DNA from: Rachycentron canadum
Lineage: Eukaryota; Chordata; Actinopteri; Carangiformes; Rachycentridae
NCBI GenBank assembly: GCA_038496675.1
Contig: CM076653.1
Span: 20,822,476 to 20,886,475, forward strand
Direction: 5' to 3'
Length of the DNA: 64,000 bases
In this document: piece by piece, positions 33,201 through 45,000 of the stretch
How positions within the stretch are numbered: position 1 is the stretch's first letter
How the letters are laid out: every line of letters begins with the position of its first letter
Made by a program: the position numbers and the translations under genes
Notes under the pieces: generated by a model
What the model saw: the letters and a program-made list of their open reading frames with translations, nothing else
Told to the model about the DNA's origin: nothing
Database searches by the model: none

Positions 33201-35263
33201 CACCACAAAATGCTACACGCTTTTGCGACAAAAAATCATTTGTGGTTTTGAAACTGCTTTAAAAGATCTTTGGGCAAATATATTAATGTTCAATAAAAAA
33301 AAGTCAAATCAAATACACTGAATACAAGTCACTTAATTTAAAACCAGCTAGGCTCACTTTAGTCAAGTCAAATAAGATGAAAATTAGCTAAATGGGCCAA
33401 AAAAAGTTTAATCAATCCAAAGCACACACCTGGAGCAAGTCTTACCAGTTTTATAGTGACTAGGCTCAAGGCAAGGCAGGTCAAAGCTGATACTTGGTAA
33501 CTTGGCATGTTTTATTTCCTTTTCCAACTTGGCATGTTTTATTTCCTTACCTACCTGTGTGAACACCAGGCCAGGCTGGCCCACTATCTGGCAGGTCTGA
33601 AGAATGGACTGCAGACCGTTGGCAGCAGCTGAGAGCTGGTGAGCGGGTATGACAGTGATGGTCTGGGGCACTGTGTGCACCGTGCCGTTAAACTGTTTCC
33701 TCCTGGCCTCCTCCACTTCCTCAGGAGTCCAGCTGACACCATGCTTCAGCCGCTGGGCTGAGAACCACACCTGGATGGAGATCAAATTTAGTATTTTAGT
33801 ATTTGATCACAATTTACAAAATATTCATGTTACATTATCTAGTATATTTCAGGATTAAATTCTAAATAAGATTGGGGTGGCCTTTTACTTAGAAAAATAT
33901 ACAGAGCAAGGAGCTCCTATTGTAGTTTTTTGAGATATCATATAACAAAGAGACAGAAAGGGTTACATCTACCTTTATCTGCTCCTCTGTGAACTGTGTC
34001 TGTGCTGCCAGGCTGCTGATCTCAGCCATGGAGGGGTAAGGAAACTTCTTGTATGTGCTACCCAGCAGAGGGTTGGTGTCCATGGCTGCACTGTATGAGG
34101 GGATGCTGCTGAGGGGAATCAGTAGCTGAGGCTGAGCTGCTGCTGCTGCACTCTGCTGGGCCTGGAAAGCTGACAGTACCTGGAATAAAGGAAGGGAAGG
34201 AGAAGATGAGAAATACCTACTTCACAGTGGCAAAGGTGCAATGATGCTCATGCAGAGCTGCTGTTCTGAAGCTGAAGCTAACATCTAACTTCCCTGTTGA
34301 GGATTTTTAGCTTCACATTATCCAAAGACCGCTGTTGAAAATATGTACTAATTCACACAGAGGGTTAAATGGAATATTCTTGCACCAACTTGCTGAAATA
34401 AGTTTACTAAACCCTTGTATTGCCAAAACCCTCTACCTGTGCAAGGCCAGCAGGCAGAACTGTGGGGTTTAAAATAGATGATTTCCTTGGCTGCTCAGAG
34501 GGCGGGCTAATAAATAAGCCAGCTCCTCCAAGCTTCATGGAGTCATGCAGCAGCATCTCAACAGGAGTCATTGGCCCCAGTGGAGCTTCGATGGGCTCCT
34601 GCTCTCCTCCCACCTCTCCCTCGCCACCCACTCCAAAACTGTCCGCAGACTCGTCCGAGGATTTCAGGGACACAGCGATCCTCTTGGGTTCAGATTTGGT
34701 CTTCATCCTCATGATGGGTGTCTTGCTGAGAGAGATGGCAGCAACCAACGCAGGGTCTGCTCCTCCCTCCTCGGGCATATCACACGGTTGTTCCTGGGTT
34801 GGCTGGTCGCTGCTTGGATCTTCAGGAGGGTTTGTAGCACTGCGCTTGAGTGAGGGATCAAGGACTTCACTGTCCTCTACAGTAGAGACACTGGGCCCAT
34901 CTATAAAAGCAAATAACAATAAAAATAAAAAATAATAATCATAATATATTTATTTAAAATTAATTGTAACAAATATTAGATTTAAAGTGTCTTTGTGTAC
35001 AAGCTGATGTGTATTTGGACTTATAAAGTGCTGTTGGGGGAACAGACTTTTGCAGTACCTGTGTCTGGCGGTGTGGGGACAACCACTACAGCGTGACCTA
35101 GCTCTTCTGCAGTTGGCCCTTCCTCTGCTACATCCTTCACTGTCCCTTCCTCCTCCACCTCTTCCTCCTTTGTCCTTTCTGTTTTCTCCTCAACCTCTTC
35201 CTGCTCCACCACATCAGAGGGCAGCACCATGCAAGGTGTGGTTGATTTCCGGCGGCTCGACAT
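30250..35263 (-). CDS. zhx1: Zinc fingers and homeoboxes 1 orthologue lacking the zinc fingers
   Basis: Minus-strand exons: 35263-35059, 34900-34437, 34179-33973, 33770-33555, 32568-32404, 32284-31049, 30531-30250; total 924 aa (human 873). The start ATG opens MSSRRKSTTPCMVLPS, matching human ZHX1. Five homeodomains are present: about 255-315 (FPYPSMAEIS...VWFSAQRLKHG), 434-490 (KKSKEQLAELK...WFSDTRYNQRN), 552-605 (LTRREIDAWFTERRK), 678-735 (YIVSWFGDSRYSWKNG) and 795-850 (EILKEYYLKH...VREWFAEVQRRS). An acidic tail ends VWEPSRSVRKSLSVSED. The two C2H2 fingers that sit before SKTPIM in human are absent: residues 1-150 hold only two cysteines. Two introns cut homeodomain helix 3 (HD1 and HD5). 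Known role: nuclear transcriptional repressor that dimerises with ZHX2/3 and binds NF-YA. Adjacency to atad2 supports ZHX1 over ZHX2/ZHX3. Confidence 0.94.
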
Positions 35264-35291
35264 CGTCAAACCAAACTTTGTTTACTTCTCC

Positions 35292-35366
35292 TCAAGAGTA
35301 AAGATCTGGTGCAGAAGTGTTGAGGCTCACATGTCTCGGGAGGTTGTTTTCACATACTACGGTCAT
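35292..35366 (-). other. Upstream open reading frame in the zhx1 5' UTR
   Basis: An ATG at 35366 opens a 24-codon frame that stops at 35292, 28 nt before the zhx1 ATG. It lies in the leader part of the exon that begins at about 35380 (acceptor CCTCCCACAG). The ATG context is weak (TTCAATGAC), so leaky scanning is expected. Confidence 0.6.
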
Positions 35367-35380
35367 TGAAGGATTGATTT

Positions 35381-37369
35381 CTGTGGGAGGAAACAAAACA
35401 GATATGCAATGTATAATAGTAAAATGTATTTATAATATATTGATACTTCTAAAATAGCCACTGACAATTTCCCTTAAACGTTTCCTTTAATGTTTTAAGT
35501 CATGTAAAAAGCAGCATCACAACTGTACCCTATCAATAGAAACTGAATATCTCAGGTAAAGTAATAAATCTTACACTTTTTCCATTGTTTTGCAATTGCA
35601 AATGATTGATAACATTGACAACACTGAACAAATACTTTATAAAACAACCAACAGAATTATCAGGTGAAAACGGTTGCATATAACCATGATATAGTAAGAC
35701 AACAATACATAGGCATACGTAGGCCATTATTTATGGAATTTAATAAATATTGTACATTTTAAATATATACAGAATGAACCTAAAACAAATTGGTTCCCGT
35801 GTCTATGAAAAGTCATGATATTTCACAGTTAATAACAATGTGTGTGAAGAATGGTGTTTATGTAGCTGGCACATACATTCTAATGTGAACACTGAGACTT
35901 CATTTCACAAGAGGAGAACAGATAATAGTGTGCTTCATTTAGCATGATGGCTGAAAGAATTATCCGTGTGAGCATGTGAGATTTAACAAAGTGTAACAAA
36001 ATCTGTGATGAATACAAGTTCACATTCTACTGAGTATACAGGTAAATGGGCAATATAGTTGAGTTCAGGATCAAGGTTACACAAAGATTTCCCCCCAAAT
36101 ATTAACATGGACAGCAATATATGGCAAATGAATGCAAAATTTTATATTCACAGAGGTGGTCAAGCAGTACAATTAATTGCACAGTTGACGGAAGATTATT
36201 CAACTAATTTAATAATTGATAAATTTTTTTGTGTCATCTGTCAAGCAAGAATACCAAACACTTGCTGGTTCCAGCTTCTCGAATATAAGGAGGATTCTTC
36301 TGTTTTGGATGATTATTATTTTTTATAAAAATGTAATACCTTTGGGTTTTGGACTAACTTTTATAAGTATAACCTGGGTACTAAATTATTAATTAATTTG
36401 GGTACTAAATTATATTAATCATCACTTATCTCTTTACCAAGAATAGTTATTAGTTGGATTCCTAAAATTACAAAAAGTTTTTAAAACACAGGACAGTGTG
36501 AAAACTTATCTGGTGAGGCAGTCAGACCAGGCTGAATGATATCTGGGCAAAGAAGGAAAGAGCCCTAGGGGGTCATACTCACTGGAAGGCTGACTTTGTG
36601 TTAACTGGTTGGTAATGTGCACTATGTCAATTGACAAATAAAAAACTTGGATATTCACCTTATTTTGTATTTTATACCTTATTTTGTTCAAGTGTCTGCT
36701 GTTGAAATCTAGTTAAACCATCAGTTAGACCTTTATTATTGCACCACATTCTGTACACAGACCTTTTTTAAATAGAAATGTAAACCTGGGCCCAGGTACT
36801 ATTCTAGCACGTTGTTCCCACAATGTTGTTAGGGACCACTATTACAAAACCAAATTAATCAAATTTACACCTGGGTAGAAATCTAATTTATACCAGGATA
36901 ATCATATAAATTACCACATGAACGTAATCTCATTTTACAAATGGCAAATGTTTGATTTTGTTTGTCCTTAAGTGAACAATTATTGTCACCCAGTTCAATC
37001 TGATGGTTACTGACTGATTTACTACTGGGTTACATGGTGACACACGTGCTACAACAAAGATGCCAATCTTCACTTCTAAGACACCATCGTAATAGATAAT
37101 AGTTACAGCGACAATCATAATAAACTGTGTGCAGTACGCTATGCTGCACTGCCACAATGAGATCATTTGCATTAACAGATAACAGCACAATAATTTGGAG
37201 GTGTGAGCTAGCTCATTCGTTATTATTTCAATAATGTTAAAGCAAGAAATTGACACACATGGGCGCCTAACTTAGCCGAACAGCATCTAGCATGAATATG
37301 AGGTGGGCCAACTAGCCAGTGTTAGCCGGGCCAGTCATTATTATTGATCACGTCTGGCGGTAAACTTAC
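35381..37369 (-). other. zhx1 leader intron
   Basis: A consensus donor (TTCCA|GTAAGT) at 37369 and an acceptor at 35381 define a roughly 2-kb intron in the 5' UTR. It is AT-rich, with no recognisable gene. The open frame at 36059-36328 (plus) has no similarity I can name. Confidence 0.6.
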
Positions 37370-37720
37370 TGGAACTACTGAAATGTGCACTGTGTTGCTA
37401 CCAGGCTGTCGAGACGAGGCGAGGAATAATTTCCTGGGTCTGGGCAGAGCAGCCCTCGGGCTCTGGTTGGTGGTGTCTGTCGGTGTCTGTCCTTCCTCCG
37501 GCTAACCATTCAGCCCCAGCCTGACCGGGGTTACCGTAGCCTTAACGTTTTCTCGGGCTTGCCGGTCTCCCAAACCCGGCGGAGGGAGACAGGCAGACGG
37601 ACGGACCGGTCTCACGGCTACGGCTCCCGTCTGCAGATGCTTGAAACACCGGACATCTCTCTCCTCGTCGGAACAGGTTATTTTAGAGCCAGGGCGCGTC
37701 TCAGTAAAAGTTATATCGTC
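37370..37720 (-). promoter_or_regulatory. CpG-rich promoter and first non-coding exon of zhx1
   Basis: CpG-dense sequence, in contrast with the AT-rich flanks, directly upstream of the leader donor at 37369. It probably holds the transcription start. A full palindromic CRE, TGACGTCA, lies at 37855-37862. Confidence 0.6.
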
Positions 37721-37854
37721 AAACGCTCGGTAGTTACATTCATAACGTGACGGTTGTTGCTGTGTTAGTTTGCTGACCCAATTCTCAGATATTTTTTAAC
37801 GGCAGATTTTTTTTTTAATGATCAAACGGCGTCATCATTCAATGTGATACGTCC

Positions 37855-37862
37855 TGACGTCA
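37855..37862. promoter_or_regulatory. Palindromic cAMP response element
   Basis: TGACGTCA is the full CREB/ATF consensus. It sits about 150-300 bp upstream of the likely zhx1 start region. No binding evidence is available. Confidence 0.45.
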
Positions 37863-39030
37863 TTCCTCGGCGACTCTCGGGGGCTCTAAAATTTTTTGTA
37901 AACTTTAGCATATTTCGCCACTATAACGTCTCCTGTACACGGTGTGTGTAGGTTGGTGCTGTCCCAAAATAAATAAGATATTTAAGCGCTGTTTAGACTG
38001 AGCTGCAGACGCCTTCGTCTCACGGACGGGCTGCGTGCCAAAATGTCCTTACATGACCTGTCAGGGCAGAGAGAAGCTACTTGAGGACACCACTGACTGA
38101 GTTACACCTGATCCTGTCGTATATTACTAATCAGTTTTCTTTTATTTCAACCATTTCCATATTTTGTTTAAATAGGCATCTTGTTTACGTGAGTCTACTG
38201 TGTGTGCGCCTTATTGTTTAATACATGTGCGAAAATGAAATGCCATCGTTTGTATTTTTGTATTTGTAGCTGATAAGTAATTTCACATCAATGTCTATTT
38301 GTATCAGTGGTTGAAGATGACTACAACAAAAGAACAAATAGCAGAAAATTGTCAGTTATTAAGGTGGAAGTAAGACTATGATGTGATAAACACAGTAGAA
38401 GAGAAGACAACTGTGGGATTTAAATCACTAAAGTCTATAATGATGCAGCTGGAGCCCAGACACACTGATATTTAATGTCTATCATCTTACTCAAAAACTC
38501 TGGATACTACAATTCCTGTAACGTGCATGGCACTCAGGAGAGCTCAAGTCTCCACCAAGGCCAAACAATCCTACAAATGCAGATTCAGCATTTTCTCTGA
38601 CCAGATCCGGATTATTATCTGGATCTGTACCAAACTATATTAACTCATAGACGTCACTATAAATATGTCTATTTTAAAAAATCAAGATCCATATTGTTAC
38701 CAGTCAGCAGAAGGAGGAGGAAGCCATTAAAATTTAAACCTTGTTAAAAACGTGGATCCAGGAATATAAAGTTTACATTATCAGCTATGACACGATTTTT
38801 CACATGCTGTACCAGCATTATTCTGAATATTAAGCTCCCGAAAAAGGCACACAGCATGTAGAGGAAATCATTTTAATTAAATATAAACAAAAGAGGTTAC
38901 AAAGTTTTAGCTAATGCACAAATAGATGTGCCTGTAGATTTCTATGAAAATAGAACCAATGTATATTTACACAGCTGAGAGGATGATGAGCATAATTATT
39001 AAAAATGGTCACATTCTTGTTTAAGTGAGG
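37863..39030. other. Region between zhx1 promoter and atad2 stop codon
   Basis: No coding potential. The right part is the atad2 3' UTR; a minus-strand ATTAAA near 38877 is a plausible poly(A) signal. Confidence 0.5.
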
Positions 39031-42000
39031 TCAACAGAAGTCTTCTATCTCCTGCTCCAACTCCTAATCAGATGAAAAAGCACAACAAATTAGAAACATC
39101 AACAGCAAAGCAAAATCATTAGTCTACTGTCAAATACATGAAATATACAGTTAATACTGAATATCACAGGTAATAGGGACAAAAGGGACAAATTATGCTT
39201 TTCTTTATTTTCTATTATGTATTTAGTGTTAGATGTCCATATGGTATGGTAAAAGAAAGGTGTGTAAAAGCAATCCCTGTGTGAGACTGTTCTGAATGCA
39301 AGGTTGCCAACAGGATTTTCTACTCATGGACTCAAGCACAGCTTGTTCTCCCAAAAACAGCCTACCTGAGTCATGTTATGGACATTGAATGTACTTCAGC
39401 AATCAAATAATTGACAGTGCAGGTTTATGATGTAGTTGTTTGTTGACAGCATTACATTTTACTAGCAGCGTTTACCACATCTACACCTCTTAACTGATTT
39501 CCAGTCTAATCTATTACTTATAGTTACTAGTTAGTTTTGCAGTTTGCTTTCAGAACCTCCACACCAGTAAGAGGATGAGACAGTGCTCACAAGCACTGTG
39601 TGAGCTGCTCCACTGGCAGGCTTCTGGATGTTTGGCCAATCAAAAGAAAGTGGGTTTGAAGGCAGCCCAAGCTAATACTGCATGTTTCAGTCAAAGGGTC
39701 AACTAAGGGCCTGGACATTTGAGACAAGTACGAATTTTGTTTGAACTGTGGATCATGCAAAGCTACTTTCGTGGAATAAAAAATCTAGAGCAGGAAAATA
39801 GAGTAATAGCTGTCCTTTAAGGCCACATCTAATTGTCATTATCCATTCTCCACTTCTCTTGGACAATATTGCTGCAAATAAATATGGGAACTGAATATGT
39901 TTGGGTTTTCTTAACTGCAGACATTTTAACAACAATTGTTCACATGGACATGGTTTCCTGAGTTATTGTTAAGGTTAATAGTCCACACCTGTGCCTCTGC
40001 ATTGAGAAAAAAAAAAAAATCTACATCTGCTCATCAGTTCAGTGAAATACCAACCTCGATTAGTGCTGTCTTTTTGAAGTCTCGTCTGTGTCTATAAATG
40101 CTCTGGCAGAGCAGTGCGTAGAGTTTCTCCAGCTTGAAGACCTCATAGCCCTCAGTCTTGGTCACGATTCTCTCCAACAGCTCCTGAAGAAATAAAGAAA
40201 GAGAAATAAAGAGAGAGAAATGAAGGACACAGAAAGAGGAATGACATGAAGAAGGCATTTTTTGCAGGAAAATTTCATATGTGATGATGAAAAAAGCTTA
40301 GAGCTCAAAGTTATGAGCTTTTTTGGGCAATCTGTGAGAGAGGTCAAGGTACAGAAAACCATTTGGACGAGTCACTATAAGACGTTAGTAAGTTAGCATC
40401 TGCCCACAGATTCCCACACCTTTAATTTGTCTCTGTCCACCACCAGAGGAGGAATTTCCTGGTCCAGGATCTGCAGAGCTTTGTCCACATCAATCATCTG
40501 CTGCTGCAGCACAGCGTTCTTTAGAGCCCGAGTCATTCGCCTCACACTCCGCTCTGAGACACAAAACACATGTACACAAAGTATTAAGACAACTAAAATA
40601 GATGACAGGCTGCTCACACATTGAGTCTGGGGCCCAAAAGCATCAAGAAACACAGTGGTTGCAGCTTGCTAACTCTTTGTCTTAAATAAGTGGTTTAAAG
40701 TTTGGTATATCTCTTCATGTATTTTCTGCACTCAGAGAGCTGAGACAAATGGCTATGAACCTGTGTTTGTGTCCTCTTCTCCTCTGACAACTACAGAAGC
40801 ATCTGTGGTTGAGGTTTCAGTTGCTTCCACCTCCATCGGCTCAGCATGGCTCTTCAGTTCTGCCTCCTGTGCTGCAGCTACCTTGTTGTTCCTGTCATCT
40901 GCCAGTCTTCCGGTTTGACATTTCTCAATTTCAGTTTTTGTCAGCTTTTGGTCATTGGCTTTACTACTTTCCTCTATGTTGGATTGTCCCTGGGAATCTC
41001 CCCCTGTCTCAGTGTGGCTGTCCTTGTTAGTGTTTGCTGAAATAGTTTCAGTGTTCTCATCTCTTCCCCCTGTCATTGCTTTGTTGTTTTCTTCCGACTG
41101 TCCTTGTTCATCTGTGACAGATTTATCCACCTTTTCTTTTTCAATCTGCATATGGTCATCATTTTCAGTGTTTTTATTTCCACACAGGATCACCTTGACT
41201 TCAGCAGCCTGACTCCTCTCCTCTATTCCCTTCTCCCCTTGGATGTCCTGTACCCTCACTTTGGGCCATAAGCCACTTTCCTGAACTTCAGCGTGCCCTG
41301 ATTCTACATCAACCTCCATCTGATCCTCCTCTCCACCAGTTCCCTCATCATGCTCTGCTCCTGTTTCCTTCTCCGCCTCTTCCTCATCATCCCCATCTTC
41401 CTCATCCTCATCAGACCCCAACTGTAGGTCATCTCTGGACATGTGAGGAGAAGACTTCTTCTTTGCATAGAAGCCAGTGGACCAGCGACTCTTTCGCCTT
41501 TTCTTCCTATGGGCTGGGGGGAACAAAATGAGATTAAGATTTATTGTTACAAATTTTCATTATATGTAAATTATTTGTTTTTTCTGATATATGGGACTTT
41601 TTACCTGTGTTTTTAGGAATTGTGACAGCAGAGACACTTGTATTAGGTGTAACAGCAGCTGTGGCTCCCGCTGGATACCTTTGTGGGGTCATGTCAGTAA
41701 TCTTGGCCTCAGTAGGAGGTTTGGGTTGTTTGGGAAGGACGTGGTAAAATGAGGGAGCAAAACGGGCAGTGGAGCAACCTAAGGTAGTCAAAAAACAGAG
41801 AGCACACTGTTTGTTTCCCACCTTTGCAAAACTACTTTTGTCCACTTAAACAAACTATACATACTGAAACTGAAGGTCAGGTTCATGTGGATGCAACTGT
41901 GCAATCTTGGTTTAAATGACTATGAGGGAAAATACTGAAAAAAATTCAAATATAAATTTACACTGACGGTTGACACTGACTATGGTAGTAAGAAATTGCA

Positions 42001-45000
42001 AGCACAAACATCATCTTAGATTCAATGCTAGATGTGGTGTCAAGTCAAGTCAGTCCAGTGGTAATTTAAATTATCTACATTGGTTAATTTTTAGAGTTAA
42101 AATTAGAGGCTAGGACAAATTAATCATGAGATTTCTGTCATCTACTATAATGCACACACGCACACGCACACACACACACCTCTTGTGCTGCGCGATGCTT
42201 TGATCTCCTCACAAATCTTCTCAAAGTCTTCATCCAGTTCATCTGTAATGATGGCATGGACTGTGTCCTTCAATGCACATGCTCTGTGGCGAATCTGACG
42301 GTCTGAGGAAACACACACACACATTTGAGTTAAGCATTTCTTTCATCATGCATGGCTAAATATTGATACTATATATGATACAGTATATTTATGTAGTGCT
42401 CATTGTACCTGAGGGGTCCCTGTCTGGATTGTATTCAAGGGCATTCTGCCAGATGAGATCCACATCTTGGAGGAACTCTTTTACTGTCCCATACTGATGG
42501 AGATCTATCTTGGAGAGAACTGTGGACAGGTCCATTGGATTCTTTATCACCTCGGCATAATCTGGAACCTGACACACAGGAAGACTGCTGTGAGTACAAC
42601 CATAGACGGGGAAGAATCTAATTTAATTTAATTTAATTTAATTCAGTGAGGTCCAAAAATCTGAAACAGAGGTCCGAGACTTTTCGACTCTACTGTATAA
42701 TCTACTGAAATGAGCGACAGAGTAAATGTCAGTTGCTCATGGGCTGCAGATAAGCCATTTATTTCATATTTTAAAGTCATCATTTGAAGGAATTGAAAAA
42801 GTCTGACTTTAGCACCTCCTACGACTACTGGTGGTACTATCAAAAATCAAACTGACAGCGGTCTACAAATAAATATTCTCTAGCCATTAGAATAGAATAG
42901 ACTGTGCAAAAACACAGACATCTTAACTTGGCCATTAATACATAAAGCAACAGATTAGGGGAGAATAGAATTTGATAAAACAGCTACCTCATCTAAATCC
43001 ACAGGCTTTGTAAAAGCCTTGAATCGTTTATCCTGGGACAGTCGGTTGGTGACATCACGCAGGAAGAGGCGGAGCTCCCTCAGGGTGTTTTCTTCCTGCT
43101 CCTCCAATTTTTGGGTCTCGTCTGCGGTCAGCTGACGTGGAGGAGGTGGCGGGGCGACAGGGAGCACCTCCAACACATGGATCACTAACAAGGGTTGACA
43201 GATGGAAATGTACTTAAACCTCACACACACTCATACATGCATCTGTGTCAAAAGCTGTAGTTTCTAATTAACACACTACGCTATGGCCTAAAATGCTGCT
43301 TTTATGTCCTGCTCTCCTGCTCTAAAGTTTAAAGTTACATGCTTTCCCAAGCTTCTCACCAGCTTTCTTTTTTGAGGCAGGGGCTTTGGCAGCCTGGTTA
43401 AGGACCAGGTCCTCAAAGAAGTTTCTTCTTTCTCTGCTGGTGGGGACCTGGACATGGAACACCTCCCCGTACTCCACCCGAAACAACTCCTGAATCTGAG
43501 GCAAGGAAGTAAGAGATGAGGGGGCATTTTTGTAGAAGAGTGTATGTTTACATGTCAGAAAATCATTTCACATCTTATTTTTATTCCACAGTTAATATTG
43601 TATCATTCTTCTTTTGATACCTCCATACTGAGTTGGTCATATTGCAGGTTGCAGGTAGCCAGCAGCAGTATAGGAGAGAAGGCAGGGATAGAGCTAAGCA
43701 GGCTGAGGAATGTTGCTCTTAAGGCAGGACCCACTGTTTCCCACCACTGTCCGATGTGAGGGATGTACAGGATGCTGGGAGAGGTCCGCTTGGCTTCAAC
43801 AAAAATCTGCAGAACATGTGACAAATAGACACTAATGTATAATATAAATATTTATCAAAAGTGGAAGTTAATTCACAGACAAGCATTCAGAAGAGGAGAC
43901 AATATTGGAACTGGGATCTGAAAATGATAAAGATAGAAGAAAAACAACACTTAATGCTGTTGTTGCTTTCCACTGCTGGAAGGAATGTTTGGAAGTTTGA
44001 TGCTGAACCTTCAGTCTAGATTAGTAAGTGAACAACTCTTAATGTTAAAGTTGGCAATGTAGCAATAGCTAAACTGGTAAAAAGCTTCACTGAACAGAGA
44101 TGCTGTGTTTGCTTTTCATTTCACAGCAGTAAACACCTTTAGGTTATTTTACTGCTGATCAGAAAAATAAGCAATTTCAAGATATCACTTTGGGCTTTGG
44201 TGATGTTTACTATTTGTCTGTAGTACATATTTATCCCCACCGCCCATGATGTAAGGAGGTGGGGCCCATGAACTACAGTCTTTGTGGCAGCCATTTTGGC
44301 CAGTGAGGTTCACAGTAAAGAACACACTGAATTTGACAAGGCTGCAAGAACAGATAGTACCTGTAGGTTAGATCAGTTCTTTGTTAGGGTTGATTTTATG
44401 GATAACAAGCCTGTCTCAATATAAACAGCACAACTCAAACACATCCCAGGAAACTTTTTCTGTTAATAAACATCTACTTCAACATCTCATTTACCTGAGC
44501 ACAAGTCTCTTCTGGTGCAGTTGCACTGGTTCCAAACAGCACGGCCATATCCAGGGTGTACACAGTGAATTTCTCCAGAGCATGGAGAACAGCAGGAGCC
44601 AGGTGAGAGCTCTGACCAGAGCCTGGCCTGCCCTCCAACAGCAGTCTGGGACGGTAGGATGTCGGCTGGCTTAGCACACTCCTTGACAAGGAGAGATGTC
44701 AGAGACTGAGATAGGTGAAATGGTAGGGACATCCAGACTAATTTTTCACCCAATTAGCTCATGAAGTTGCTTAAATTATCTTCACAGAAAGCATTTGAGT
44801 CACTCGGACAGCAAATGGCTTACAGCATTTTCAAAGTAAAGCAAAGATGAAGGGAATAGAAGCAAGACAAATAAAATACACAAGACTAAAAATCTAAACT
44901 TCATAGACACAGTGGTATACAAAAATAAAATATAGGAACCCCTTGGCAAATTCCACATTTTCAAAGTGAAAATAAAGTAAATAATCTTTGCAGAAAACAC

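Noticed and set aside
30250..35263. Calling the homeobox gene zhx2 or zhx3
   Set aside because: The N-terminus SRRKSTTPCMV, the ITVIPAHQLSAA and VGQPGLV blocks, and adjacency to atad2 all match ZHX1.
36059..36328. Plus-strand 89-codon open frame in the zhx1 leader intron
   Set aside because: No similarity I can name, antisense to zhx1, and no promoter or splice sites around it.
37559..37750. 63-codon Arg-rich open frame near the zhx1 promoter
   Set aside because: It comes from CpG-rich promoter sequence; no similarity.
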